Assembly (NCBI RefSeq): GCF_964204645.1
Contig: NC_134030.1
Coordinates: 4,751,855-4,815,854, forward strand
Direction of reading: 5' to 3'
DNA length: 64,000 bases
Source: Tubulanus polymorphus
Lineage: Eukaryota; Nemertea; Palaeonemertea; Tubulaniformes; Tubulanidae
The notes under the pieces were generated by a model. The model worked only from the letters and a program-made list of their open reading frames with translations. It had not been told where the DNA came from and did no database searches. A program made the position numbers and the translations under genes. Shown here piece after piece: positions 11,807-24,822 of the stretch. Within the stretch, counting starts at the first letter, position 1; each line of letters opens with the position of its first letter.

Positions 11807-14800
11807 TTTTTTCTACCAACGTCAAATCATAAGTTCGTGATTCCTACAGGTATTCAACTCACACACACGAGCACTGCATCGTTTCTATGGTAACATGCAT
11901 TTTCTTCACACGGGAATGATCATGCATAATGCACGCGGTGGTCGTTGATCATATCATCACGACAATGAAGAAACGAAAGCATTACCCGTATTACCAGTAT
12001 TACACGTATAGACAATGATGATTTACTGATTCAATCACGAGTTGCAAGAAAATCTTAAGCTCTATTTCACTATGAGACTTTTTACTCGGCTAGCAATGAA
12101 AACCCAGACCGCATTAAAAATGGCTGCTTCCATCATGGTGAAAACGTTTTTTCGTACGTTTGGTGAAGCATTGAACACTTCGCTGAGTGAAGTCACGACT
12201 TAGGATTAATTAACATGTGATTTAAGATTCCATACTGCAGTCATCCTTAGATCAGATCATCCTGGTCTCTAATAGCACACCTGACTACCCTTTTAAGTAG
12301 TTTTTAGGGCAAATGATAGATATCAATAATAGTAGTTTAATTGAAAATGAATTCTAGTATCTTAATAATTTTGAGAGTAGTTTTGATTTTGGTAATAAAT
12401 GAGCCCACAAAACTACTATCAGATAGTAATGGTATTCAGGTTTAGTAATCAGACTAAGGTGCAATACTATTCCTTATGCATGTTGTCGTCTTGTACTCGT
12501 CCGTCGCTAGCGATGACTCATCGCTGAGATTATTGATTTATCTTCCTCATCCTCCTTATCGATTTTCACCTGACAAATTAATACTGCATTCCCGTCAATG
12601 GCTGCTGCTGCAGTCTGTAACAGTCCAGTACTGTAGCCACACATAGCTCTAGTTAGGGGCGTTACCAGCCGCAATGCTAGCGGTTTGTTCTGGAAAAATG
12701 CCTTTCACACTTCTGTTGTTCATACTAAACTTCCAGTCCAGAATTATTTGAAAATTGATCTTAAATCTAAGGACTGATTTTAAGTTGTTAGATTGGCTAT
12801 AGAATTAAGGTGGTCTTTGACTGGATTTAGTCTATGATCTGACTATAGAAGCAGCATCTGCAAGACGGTGGGAATCTTTTCAAAAACGATAGGTCTATTA
12901 TACACAGTAAAACTCCCTACAGATCCTAATCTATATTTCCAATTCACTTTCCTTACGGTAAGTCATCATTTGGACAAGTCGTCAACATAAAATTCATTCC
13001 AACCAAGACATATTTCATGGTCACATTCTTCACCTAAACTACCATAGGCCTTTATTTAACCCTATGAACCTGATCGAGAATGAACTGAACAATTCCCAGG
13101 TAAACAATAAAATTGCAGTACTTACCGTATTGAATAAACACAAGTCAACAACTAAACATATTTCAACACACGACTAGTTGATTCTGCAAAACATAAAACA
13201 TGAGAAATTTGATTAGAAAAATTTATCAAAAGAAAGTTCCATCCAAGATGTCAGGGCTTTTGTCGTAAGCAGCTTTAGTTAGTCCGTTCTCATTTAACCG
13301 ATACCAATTTAGAATCAGACCAAATCACTGCTTTTAAATACTTGCTGAGCGTTGCTAAACAATGTCACAATTAACAGGCTATTCACAGAGAAATGGTCCA
13401 TTTCAAAATTCGAAAAACGGACCACACCTCGGTCAGTCTTTTTGGTTAGTCTAAATTGGTAAGTTCTAAAATGGAGTGGACCAATAAAGAACAGACTTTT
13501 ACAACAAACTGTGAAAACTTCACTCGGTCCATTTTAAATTGGAACTGACTTAATTTAGCCTGTACTGAATAATGAAGTTTGAACGTTGCGGCTAAACTCT
13601 CGGTACCTGTCCCCGCAAATTGTTTCAGATCATTGTAATTCCACGCACACATACGACCAACAGTTTCTCTCTTAAAACATATCAAGTGTCGGTCGTAACA
13701 AAACACTGAACACTTATCATCCGCGCCAACAATAGTTATATCACCCATGGCAACAATAGACCGTTGTCGGCAATGTATATAAAATGTAGCAATATGTCAC
13801 CGGATGTATGAAGAGCTCTCAGCGCAGAATATGTGGCGAGCATAGACAATCTACACCAACCCTGGTTATAGAGGTATGCGACGAGTTAAACCAGCAACGG
13901 TACGATTATCGTACTGCCACGATGAAAGATGTCACAATTGTCCCGTACAGAGTCGGTCAAACTATTCCAAAATTCTTGGTTGATACCGCTGTAATGTTCG
14001 CTCGGACATTACTGAAACTGTTCCCAGTTTATGTTTATCTTGCTTAACATCGTTTGGATCTTAGTTTCCCAAGACTAACCCTATTGGAGTTTTCGCGATG
14101 ATGGGACCACAGCCTTTCAAGTGTTGCCCGCACACTGTAAGCAACCAGCAGTAATCAGAATGGTAGATCCATCTAGCTGTGGTCACCAACCCACATACTC
14201 AAGGCCAATACTAACCACTCAAACTGTAAGCAATATGAGCATAGTAGTCTTCACGAGAATTTTTCAAACGTAACTGATATTATAGAAAATATCAGAAAAC
14301 AAATCACGAAGATCATTCGTAAAAGTTCGTAATCTATTGGTCAGGCATGAAGCAATCGTATACTGCTGTACGCAGACCTTTTAGCGAATTAGCTTCTAGA
14401 AGTTATTGAATTGATTCCGAAACTAAAATCCTGAGAGATTTAGCATCTATACTGTTGTCGAGCAAAGAAACCAAGACGACTCACCTGGAACTCACCTGGG
14501 TAGTGAACGACACCTAATATGATATTGAATTACAACTACATAGGACCTGTGCTCCTGTGAAACCCAATCCCTAGCATCACACGTTCTATTCATATTCATA
14601 AATTACTCAAAATTCTCTCCTCAAAAATACAAATCACACTGATTCGAGTACCGCTCGAAATAACTGCGCAATATTTTCGAACTCATTTTCATATTGTTTC
14701 ATCACGAACTGAACTCGCGATCGAACATTTTTTAGCAAAATGTGTCGATATTTTTCGACGACCCTTCGGCGTGCGATAACTTTGTGAAATGCGTCGAGAA

Positions 14801-15282
14801 TTTACCTCGAAAATATCGTTACGTCGAAAATTTCGGGCCTATCGAATGATTGAAAATGTAACCAGATTCCGATGAAGTATGTTAACGTGAAGGACACTCA
14901 TATCGTGTCAAGATTTACACACATCGTAGCACTTCAAAAAATAATACCTCGTAACCAGCACGTTTTAAGTGAGATATAGGCAATATATATATCACACTAG
15001 ATAAAAACATCAACGTATCAAATATGCCCCGTGTATTGTCCTCGTATAGCCATCACTTTCTCAACAGCATCAGCCGAACAATCGCACAGGAATCTACTTC
15101 GGAGGATAGTTCTCTCACGTTCAAGCAGTTCATATATCCAAACTTTTTTCACTCAGACGGCATATGATACAAAACTGCATGCCCAAGAAGATGTCATCAA
15201 ATTCGAATCAAATTCTTTTGGAACAGACCCAAAATCCTTGGGGACGCTTTTATGCATTCGGTCCTATTTTCTAACAATTCCC
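11807..15282. other. Non-genic stretch with unsupported small ORFs
   Basis: No exon supported. Two divergent ORFs sit back to back at 13446-13748 (minus) and 13808-14047 (plus). Neither resembles a known domain and neither has a convincing gene context. The 13380-13560 interval repeats GGTCCATTT/AAATGGA words. A CpG- and TCGA-rich patch lies at about 14640-14840. Confidence 0.4.
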
Positions 15283-16484
15283 ACTTCATGAATCCAGCCT
15301 CCAGTACTTCATGAATCCAGCCTCCAGTACTTCATGAATCCAGCCTCCAGTACTTCATGAATCCAGCCTCCAGTACTTCATGGATCCAGCCTCCAGTACT
15401 TCATGAATCCAGCCTCCAGTACTTCATGAATCCCGCCTCCAGTACTTCATGGATCCAGCCTCCAGTACTTCATGGATCCAGCCTCCAGTACTTCATGGAT
15501 CCAGCCTCCAGTACTTCATGAATCCAGCCTCCAGTACTTCATGAATCCAGCCTCCAGTACTTCATGAATCCAGCCTCCAGTACTTCATGAATCCCGCCTC
15601 CAGTACTTCATGGATCCAGCCTCCAGTACTTCATGGATCCAGCCTCCAGTACTTCATGCATCCAGCCTCCAGTACTTCATGGATCCAGCCTCCAGTACTT
15701 CATGAATCCAGCCTCCAGTACTTCATGCATCCAGCCTCCAGTACTTCATGAATCCAGCCTCCAGTACTTCATGAATCCAGCCTCCAGTACTTCATGCATC
15801 CAGCCTCCAGTACTTCATGAATCCAGCCTCCAGTACTTCATGAATCCAGCCTCCAGTACTTCATGGATCCAACATCCAGTACTTCATGAATCCAGCCTCC
15901 AGTACTTCATGGATCCAGCCTCCAGTACTTCATGGATCCAGCCTCCAGTACTTCATGGATCCAGCCTCCAGTACTTCATGGATCCAGCCTCCAGTACTTC
16001 ATGAATCCAGCCTCCAGTACTTCATGGATCCAGCCTCCAGTACTTCATGAATCCAGCCTCCAGTACTTCATGAATCCAGCCTCCAGTACTTCATGCATCC
16101 AGCCTCCAGTACTTCATGAATCCAGCCTCCAGTACTTCATGAATCCAGCCTCCAGTACTTCATGGATCCAACATCCAGTACTTCATGAATCCAGCCTCCA
16201 GTACTTCATGCATCCAGCCTCCAGTACTTCATGAATCAAGCCTCCAGTACTTCATGCATCCAGCCTCCAGTACTTCATGGATCCAGCCTCCAGTGCTTCA
16301 TGGATCCAGCCTCCAGTACTTCATGCATCCAGCCTCCAGTACTTCATGAATCCAGCCTCCAGTACTTCATGGATCCAGCCTCCAGTACTTCATGAATCCA
16401 GCCTCCAGTACTTCATGAATCCAGCCTCCAGTACTTCATGAATCCAGCCTCCAGTACTTCATGAAACCAGCCTCCAGCACTTCA
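15283..16484. repeat. 23-bp minisatellite, about 52 copies, with higher-order structure
   Basis: Uninterrupted array of a 23-bp unit (ACTTCATGNATCC then AGCCTCCAGT). Nearly all variation falls on one base: ATGAATCC, ATGGATCC or ATGCATCC. Rare marker variants recur at unit multiples: ATCCCGCC near 15431 and 15592 (161 bp, 7 units) and GGATCCAACATCC near 15863 and 16162 (299 bp, 13 units). This shows block duplications within the array. Because 23 is not divisible by 3, long ORFs run through it with a 23-residue period. They are not genes. The last units (ATGAAACC, CCAGCACTTC) are degenerate. Confidence 0.97.
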
Positions 16485-18579
16485 GATGCGCTTGTCGAAA
16501 ATGATGGTGTCTGCACTCAAGGGTCAAGTCATGTCAAACGACTGTACCTGAAAACAGCCCTAATCGATTCACTCAGATTAACCAATAATTAACCCTCTCC
16601 TCACCAATCATAACTTGTTTCATTTTCGCGCGGCTTCATGACATGTGTTTTAGATTTACGCATTATCATCAAATCGTGTTTTAAGTAATTACGATGACGA
16701 CGATGGATTGAGTTAACGATGTTAATTAATACGTCGTATTACTATGAATAACGAGAGGAATAAATCGGTTAATTAGACCGTATCCTCATCTTGAATAATA
16801 ATTAACACAATTCCGACGCGCCGCGCCGATGATGATTTCCGCGGTTTGTTTGTGCAGTGTCAGATTTTTTCCCACTGAAAGAGCGACGACGGCATTCTCA
16901 GAAATATAACATTTTAATGAAATTTGAAACGCCATAACAGAAACCTTGCTGATGAATGAGGAGCCATTTGGATCTTGAAATAAGGAATTGTTCTTATTTA
17001 TCTGATTGATTGATTTTGCGTCCACCACACGTTCCAGAAATGAAACATGTTAACCCGAAGTCAAATAAGTAAATGCGAAGACTAGTGGTAGAAATTTGAA
17101 GGTTAAGCAAAACTCAGGTGGCACTTAGATCCGATCTGATTGCCTGCGATTCGATATAAGGAACACTGATGTCTCATTCCTTACGACCCGTCGATTGATC
17201 AGATCTGATGCAACCTGAGTTAGACTCTAGGCTTGATTTAATTAAAAATACCAGGTATCAATCAAAGCGCAGTAGCTTCATCGGGTAAATGAGGAAATGA
17301 GATCATTTACCTGTTCAATGAGAGTAAAGAGAACAGCCATTGAAGAAGGATCAGGTCATCGCAGGGAAGTTCCAGGCATAGAATTTTTGTAACAGCCATC
17401 GTCGGGCTAGGTGAAAATGAAACATAATTTTCCCAAAATGAAATTATCTATTCGCATTGTTCGGTAAGTGCTCAAAAAAGTGAACAACCCTTATTAACGC
17501 CGCTGCTCCGGCAAGCGAGCTGTAATGAGTAATTATGTTAAATATGTAACAGTATAGAATTACAGTACTAGGCACAGTACAGTGTAAAGCATAGTTGTTT
17601 AGAGGGGGTTGAGTAATGTTACTGTTGTATACATCAACCAAGTTTTCAATAAACACAACTCGCATGCCAGAGGTGGCTCCATTCTATATCAATAATCATA
17701 AGCAGCATCCCGAACCTAGAAATTCACAGAGCACAGCGTTCCGTAATTTATGGACCAAATATCAGATTTTATACGTGATCATTTTTTCACGTCTGGTAAT
17801 TGTTTATTCTATAGTACTATACAATGGACTCCGGACGCGACGCCGATAAACTTTCAAAAGACGCCTCCCGAAAGATTGATACATTTCCGACAACAATCGC
17901 TAATAATAAGACAGTAGCGAAGCGAGTTCTTCGAAAAACGCGGGTTTTTCAATAGAAACCATCGCTCAATAAGACAGACAACCCACATTATACTGCCACC
18001 AGAAATAACCACGTAATTTCAACAACAAAAATACATCCGACCTATTAAGCCTGGAATGATGACGATTCTCGTAGTAGAATTAATACGATTTCAATCTTCT
18101 GATCGAAGTCTCGATAAAAACTGCATTTTTCTTCATTCGCGAAATGAAAATAAGACGATTAAATCGATTCGATCGATAGCGTTCAGACGCTGTTGAGTGT
18201 AGTTATTGACGACGACGATTTCAGACCGGGCGAACGAAACGAACGAACAATCTCGATCGAGGCATCCTTCAAAAACCAGTTAGCCATTACCCCTGACTGA
18301 CTGTAACCACTAGTTTCCATGGAAACCGATTAAAGAATTCATTATCTATGCGAGGGTGCGGAGAAAATATCTAAACTCCGGGAAAGGTTTTTCCGTATTA
18401 TAGCATTATTGTACCCAGAATACCTCGATAAACTGATACTTATCTGAAATTACCAAAGAGAGAGTAAAGAAGAGAGGCAGGTGCACTTACAAAATCAACA
18501 TCTTAATCAACGATCAATTTCAGGTCTACATCGATATCATACTCAACAAGGTCATTGAAATTGGGACCTATAATCCTAA
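16485..18579. other. Non-genic stretch
   Basis: AT-rich with a CpG-richer, GACGAC/CGATCG-rich interval at about 18050-18260. No coding exon, RNA gene or element border could be supported. Confidence 0.4.
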
Positions 18580-18928
18580 CAGAGTGGGCACTTTTACTTT
18601 CCCTGACTATTCTACTGTTATTTGACTCGTTTTTTCTCGTTGACTATTTATTCCCCGACCTGCATGTTGTTTTCCCTGTCTTGATCTGCATAGAATCAAA
18701 AATTCATTAAGTCTTTACGGATTTTTGATAGAATGCAATCATCAAGTAACACGGTCAGAATACGTAAGACATAGACGAAAACTGTTTGATTCAACATGCG
18801 ATCTAGAAATTTCAACAACTTTTCCCTGATTTTCAGCTTATTTACAAAATACACTGACTATCTTCTAACTTTTTTAAAGAAAAGAAATTCTCTGACTTTT
18901 TGCTGATTTCCAGGTAAGTGGCCACTCC
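18580..18928. mobile_element. GTGGCCACTT MITE, copy 2 (longer variant)
   Basis: About 350 bp. The left end is CAGAGTGGGCACTTTT and the right end AAGTGGCCACTCCA. The interior has TTTCCCTGATTTTCAGC, TTTACAAAATACACTGACT and TTTTTTAAAGAAAAGAAA, as in the 4-kb and 19-kb copies. An additional internal segment accounts for the extra length. Confidence 0.6.
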
Positions 18929-19290
18929 ATCTAATCATATACGAAATAATCCGGGCAGTAAATACAAACTAAAGGCAGGATGAAAGTTTCAAATAACAGT
19001 AGATTAATATCAGCCTGCGGCAGGTATGTAACTAATTTATTAATATCAAAGTCGATGGCGGATTGTTTTTCACGACGTCGCCCTGTAATCAAATTTCATT
19101 TCTCAATCTTGAAGATCAAGGTTAGTGAATTGGTATCCTGCTGAAGGAAATTAGTGATTTCCTGATTTTAGCCATTTTTTTCATCATTAGTGTTCAATAG
19201 TTGCTAACAATAAGCAGACTGAATTCCTGAGGGTATGAATTTGGTGACAAGGTAATGATGTGGACTTGACTGATGACATCAAATGATAAC

Positions 19291-19531
19291 CAGGGTGGCC
19301 ACTTTTTATCAATTTGACTTATTTTTTCCCCTTACTTTTGCCTGATTTTTCCCTGACAAATACCTTGACAAAATATAAGACATAGACGGAAACTGTTTGA
19401 TTTTACGCAATCTCAACAAACTTCCTAGAGTTTCCCTGATTTTTAGCTTTTTTTCACAAAATTCCCCGACTATTCCATGATTTAAATAAAGAAAGGACAT
19501 TTACCTGATTTCTAAGTAAGTGGCTATCTTG
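19291..19531. mobile_element. GTGGCCACTT MITE, copy 3
   Basis: About 240 bp. The left end is CAGGGTGGCCACTTTTTA and the right end TAAGTAAGTGGCTATCTTG (decayed). The interior has TTTCCCTGATTTTTAGC and CACAAAATTCCCCGACTATTC. It lies only 360 bp from copy 2 in the same orientation. Confidence 0.6.
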
Positions 19532-20213
19532 ATTATAGATTTGACGATGAATTAAGAAAAGTTGTCAAAGTTCCTTAGATTCAAGTCAAATCATTTTAAA
19601 GAACTGTTCGAGGCATCGCTATTTCAGATTTCTGCAGGGAAGTTCAACCCAGAGCGTGGTTAATTTGGCAAATTTTTATACGATGAATGTTCGCATGTTT
19701 CTTCACGGGCGTCGGAATTCTAAAGAAATATTTCAATACGGATATAGAAACGCTACGGGCTACGAAGATGTAAAATATATCAATTACCGGTTAGCATTTT
19801 CCTCGAATTCCTGTCCAACCGAAAAACCAGATCATTTCCGCGTATAGAAGGTCGCTCCGTAAAGATTTTCATTACACGTGGGCGAAAACAACATACCTTA
19901 CACGTGTTAAACAAATACCTGCTTTAGGTGATTCAAGGTATCTCAGAAAATACCGAAACATTCTCAGATCAGTGCGGATTCCATTTATTTCTCATCGAAA
20001 TTCAAAACTTATATGTTTAAGACACGAATGAGATCATACAGTATGAACTATGTGAATTGATTATATTAGAATAGCCACACAGTAAGACGTGCAAAATAGA
20101 TTATAAGATTAAAACCTAATAAATGAAATCAATCTATGAAGAATTTAAATCTAAAGCCACTATGCATCTGCGTTTGTAAATAATTGAAATTACTTCCAGT
20201 CTTGATGAATAAT

Positions 20214-20415
20214 ATCATTGAGAAAAACCCACAATAAATTCGAACACCTGCAATTGTTCTTTTTTGATATTTTGGGCGGAATCCTTCCAGTCACATTCAG
20301 AGTTTATTTCAGAGTTTTAATTCAAATAAACTCCAATGGACGGAAGGATTGCAACCAAAACATCAGCTAAGAACAATAACAGTTAAATTGATATTGTGGG
20401 TTTCTGTTAATGAAT
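20214..20415. mobile_element. Foldback MITE, CATTGAGAAAAACCCACAAT ends, copy 2
   Basis: About 200 bp with imperfect inverted ends: ATCATTGAGAAAAACCCACA at the left and ATTGATATTGTGGGTTTCTG at the right. A second nested inverted pair is present (GGCGGAATCCTTCCAG versus GGACGGAAGGATTGC). The ends match those of the element at 5033-5236. Confidence 0.65.
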
Positions 20416-21194
20416 TTCTGATCTCTAGAGAACATTGTCAGGGGTGAATAAATAACTTAAGGGGGGACAAATCAATTTGAGTAAATAATTGAGTGAGCAG
20501 GCCACTCAGTAACTCATTTGTTCCCCCTCTCATTTAGTATCACTTTACCTCAGATGGTGGTCAATAGAGCCCAAAATGCCTTGTTTCTTAATTCTAATTC
20601 TTGGTAAATATATTTCGTTTTTTAATCTTTCAAATTCTGCGTACAGTGGCTTTCAATCTGATTGTGAATTGATTACTTTCGAAAACGCTTGATTACTGAC
20701 TGCGAAATCGACACAGAAATGAAACGACGACAACGACACTGACTGAGTTTCAATGATTGATAACGCTTTGTTATGAAATCACGCGCGATTAATTCCTCGT
20801 ATAATCTTATTTCGTCGCAGACCGAATCGAATTAAATTTTCCGAACGCGTTTTATGAAATTTCGAATCCGTGATTCATTCCCCGATTCACGACGTGATCC
20901 GCCGTATATAACACTGATGGGAATTAGACGTTCTGACGGGTAGATTATAAATGATCTAAGTAAGCCACAGATAAAGATTCGATCTAATTCCATTTATGAC
21001 AATTACTTGCTTTGTTTTTGTTCACAGAACTATAAATTATGATCAGAGAGTCAAAGATAAAACTGAAGATGCTTCATCCAAACGTGACAGAAAACAATCA
21101 TTTTTACTGTTTCTCATGAGAATCACTTTTGGCGTGAATCCAAAGCAAGTATCTACACTAATCAGAATTCTATTCCATATATCCTAATATAAGG
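20416..21194. other. Non-genic stretch
   Basis: AT-rich. A CpG-richer interval lies at about 20690-20930 (GAAATCGACACAG, CCGAACGCG, GTGATCCGCCG). No exon supported. Confidence 0.35.
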
Positions 21195-21493
21195 ATCCCT
21201 TCTCCCTATCCCAATCCATTCTCTCCCCCTTCTCTCTCTTAAATCTATCCACCTCCTCTCTCTCCCTCTCCCTCTCTCCCTCTCTCCCTCTCTCCCTCTC
21301 TCCCTCTCTCCCTCTCTCCCTCTCTCCCTCTCTCCCTCTCTCCCTCTCTCCCTCTCTCCCTCTCTCCCTCTCTCCCTCTCTCCCTCTCTCCCTCTCTCCC
21401 TCTCTCCCTCTCTCCCTCTCTCCCTCTCTCCCTCTCTCCCTCTCTCCCTCTCTCCCTCTCCCTCTCTCCCTCTCTCCCTCTCTCCCTCTCTCC

Positions 21494-21528
<35 letters not shown>

Positions 21529-21529
21529 A
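21195..21529. repeat. CTCTCTCC microsatellite
   Basis: About 335 bp of an almost perfect 8-bp TCTCTCCC period ending in pure CT dinucleotides. It produces an artefactual [12 protein letters not shown] frame on the minus strand. Confidence 0.97.
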
Positions 21530-22644
21530 ACTGGGATAGCTAAATGGCTTCTCGATCACCAGCTCATCCAGAAGCAGCTATCATCCAGAGACACAGAAGC
21601 CCTCAGCCACCCAGCTTTCTAATCTGAGAACTAAGACCCTTCTATTCAGCTGTCATTGTATTTTCACTAAATCAGGAACCCAATTATAAATTGCCATCAT
21701 CGGTCGATGTACACTAAGAATTGAACAACAATTGCGAGCGAGTACAATAATAAGAATGATTACTAGGAGACAGATATCGACGACGGATATTACCGGAATT
21801 CTGATTCAACTTCGATATTATTGGACCTGACTCAGTCGAATCAGATATTAGGTTATAGTGTATACAGCTATAATCCGGCAGCGACGATCTCTATCTCTAT
21901 TGTTCGTCTGGTAAGAATCGCGCCATGTCACAAGACAGAATCGATAGATTCATCCGCCGGTGACAACTAACGTCTCCCGATTGAATGTTATATAAACGGC
22001 AAACTCTGTACAATAACGAGCATCTGCGATCTTGAATAAAATGTCGGAGAACATTCCCAGATTTTTCTCCACTCATTCGTAGAGAAAACCGTGGATAACG
22101 GATGGGGCAGCATTGCACAGAACCACCTCATGGTCACGGTCAGAACCACCTCATGAAATCACTTCACCATTTTACAAGATATATTTCATTGACTGAAGTG
22201 AACTGATATAAATCTCAATATATAACGATAATGAGGTTTAGAATTAACCTCGAAACCGTTAGAAAATAATATTTTTCTATGAATCTACTGCAGATTTCTT
22301 TTTGATATATTTCATTATATCAAATACTCACACGTATTTCATAAATTCTGTTTGACGCTTAATTCATGAATAAGTTCATCGAAATATTCCTAAAATTGTT
22401 GAATATTTCGTAAGAGCATTTCCCCCTCGCTGTGAGAAACAGACTCTTCAAGTTCTGAAGCACCAGTCCTTTGTTTATGATTGATGTTAAAATCACATCG
22501 GCCAATTTCCTGTCTCGGTGTTTGTGCTTTCGATGCACCGCAGAGAAAAGAGAAAATAACCATCTCTCAAGAAATCGGCAGTCGTAATCACTGAGGAGTC
22601 AGTATGCGTGCAACGGTCATCATCATATACGCAGTAAACAAACA

Positions 22645-22900
22645 CCCCAATCAGTCGCCTGTCAGTTCTGGCTGGTTGGATGATTGTTCGAATGAACCGC
22701 AACCAAATTTCCAAATCATGTACTTCGATTTAAACAAAATTCTCTGTAAATTCGACTGCAGATCACACAACTGTATCTGTACTTTGATGTACTCCCATTT
22801 CCGATTTTCAAAATCAAACCCCCTGTTTCGCTCCCGGCAGGTGTGGTGGGTTTGTAAGAGACACCAAATCAAGACAAATGAAATGAAATCTACTGATCAA
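22645..22900 (+). mobile_element. SINE-like dispersed repeat, copy 1
   Basis: About 256 bp, aligned along its length with 30047-30310. Both contain CCCCAATCAGT, AACCAAATTTCC, CTGTAAATTCGAC, TTTCAAAATCAAACCCCCTG, CCCGGCAGGTGTGGTGGG and GTTTGTAAGAGACACC, then an A-rich tail. Here the tail reads ACAAATGAAATGAAATC. That AAATG repeat also ends LINE copy B (59113-59150), which suggests LINE-driven mobilisation. CTCCCGGCAGG resembles a decayed Pol III B box, but no A box is clear. Confidence 0.65.
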
Positions 22901-24058
22901 TTAAATGACATTGATAAACAAGCTGAAAGAACAAATTTACATACGAGCTATGAAAGGAATATGTAAAATTGATAACCGAAAAATCATGAAAACAGCGTGT
23001 AACTGAATATGTGAGAAAGGTCGTTTTGCAGGGATCCACTGTAAACACAAGGCACAAGGTAATCAGTATTCGAAAAAGTTTCGTTAAACTTGGTCCAGCA
23101 GTCGATTCGACATTCTACCATCGCAAATGGTATTTTCATGTCTTTTGACTATCCCAATCAGCGTCGGGTAACTTAGCTGTTACCCATATCAATATTAGAC
23201 CCGCCGTTTTCGTAAACAGCGCCAGTGTTTCACATTCTATTGCGAGATAGTTCCCAGCAGATAATCCCCATTATTATCATAACATATAAGCTATTTATTT
23301 AGATATAATAGCGTTATTTACCAGCGATGATAACCGCGCAGTTGCTCACGTAGACCGAAGAAAATAAATTTTGAAAAAATTTCCTAATGACAATGTTTAT
23401 TTTTCTACATTGGAATAAGCTCGCTGCTACGAGGAAGGCATTATTCGAATATGATTTCACGGGTCATTTAGTTTTTTGTTATCACCGACTAAGGACTGTT
23501 TTCCTTAAAGTACATCATATTTTTGTAGCTCGAAATAACAAAAGCAGCTCTTAACATAGCGTCCTTTGGGTCCTTTTTATAACGCAGTTGTTGGTTCCTC
23601 CGGGCAAACCGTTTCTTTGAGCAGTGCCAACATTCTAACAACAGCACATCCCATATGAAGCTGCTTCATCCTTAAAATCAAAATTCAATAACAATTTTTT
23701 CCAAAGGGATTTATAACAATTTTTCCCTAAATCTTTCAAATGACATTAATGTTATTAGACTGAAGTAGACCCTAATCTCACTATCAGCGCTTCCTGTCCA
23801 AGGATGGCTTCGAAAAAAATGTGAAAAATATTGTGATTATCATTCAGATTCGGCTGCTGTAGTTTTAATAACAGTCACAGTAAGTGTGTATCTGATTGTT
23901 ATTAATGTTCAGCTGGGGACGACATTTTTATGTTTTCATGATGAAATCATCGTTAAAACGCTTGAGATTATTATCGCTTTATCAGCGAGCCATATGTCAG
24001 GCGTTAGGGCCTGTAAACTAGTTGTTTTATCGGAATATGTATCAGATATATTCTATCA
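22901..24058. other. Non-genic stretch
   Basis: AT-rich, no supported exon or element boundary. The plus-strand frame at 23886-24071 has no recognisable domain. Confidence 0.35.
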
Positions 24059-24206
24059 TGTTCAACTCTAGTTTTATTACAGAAAAGGCTAATTTTAATT
24101 GAGATATATATTTTCGCTTATTTCAATCCTAGAATTACAGAAAATGCCAATTTCAGTTTAGTTATATGTTCAATCCTAGTTTTATTACAGAAAAGGCCAA
24201 TTTGCA
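24059..24206 (+). repeat. Three imperfect tandem copies of a 50-60-bp unit
   Basis: TTCAA(T)CTAGTTTTATTACAG followed by AAAAGGC(T/C)AATTT occurs at 24060, again in decayed form at about 24120, and at about 24170. This is a short local tandem duplication. Confidence 0.7.
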
Positions 24207-24682
24207 GACTAAAACTCCGTTGCTACATAACCTAACTACCAACTACTGAACACCACCTGCCTGTGTCCATCTCTTAGAATCTACAGGGTCAGCTCTGGAC
24301 CTAACACCTGCTACCACAGAGGTTTGCTATAACTTCACTCCCAGCATGGACGCACAATGTTCCCTACATCTCAACACAGCATCTATACACAGCATCCCTA
24401 CACAGCATCCATGCACAGTATTGAGAGGTCAGTAGGATAATGTACTAAAATATAACTGGTCAGTGAGCAGAGATTTCTTCTTTCCACCTTATTGTTGTAT
24501 CCATAAGAATTCTTGAAATTGCTCAGTAAATGAATAGAGTATGACTATCGATGGTAGGGTTTTTAGAATTGAGAAGTCCTAGCGCTGTTCACCCTGGTCC
24601 AGGTGAGCAGGTGAATGGTTATTTGTATGAATAAACTGCAGAGTATTATCAGAATGAACGTTGTAGATACAGTTACGAGCTG

Positions 24683-24778
24683 CAGAGAGAGAGAGTGAGA
24701 GTGAGAGAGAGGAGAGAATGAACAATCTACAAACATTCCAACCCTTAACGTGTTTAAAAGAAACAAACCCACATCTGA

Positions 24779-24809
<31 letters not shown>

Positions 24810-24822
24810 CACACGAGAGAGT
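24683..24822. repeat. GA microsatellite pair
   Basis: Two GAGAGAGA tracts (24683-24718 and 24778-24824) separated by about 60 bp of unique sequence. The long frames across them on either strand are artefacts. Confidence 0.85.

Noticed and set aside
11291-11893. Long plus and minus ORFs (up to 200 codons) of HPSIQPS / GWMDGW repeats
   Set aside because: They are the six-frame reading of a CCAT/CCAG tetramer minisatellite without stops. No start context or non-repeat domain.
13446-14047. Divergent small ORFs (minus 13446-13748, plus 13808-14047)
   Set aside because: Unrecognisable sequences in a repeat-containing AT-rich region, with no splice or conservation support by eye.
15633-16234. ORFs with 23-residue repeats in the 23-bp array
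   Set aside because: A period not divisible by three gives an open frame by chance. No coding context on either side.
15283-16484. CRISPR-like array
   Set aside because: Direct head-to-tail 23-bp repeats without unique spacers in a eukaryotic context; it is a minisatellite.
21162-21530. Minus-strand Arg/Glu-rich ORF
   Set aside because: Translation of a CTCTCTCC microsatellite.
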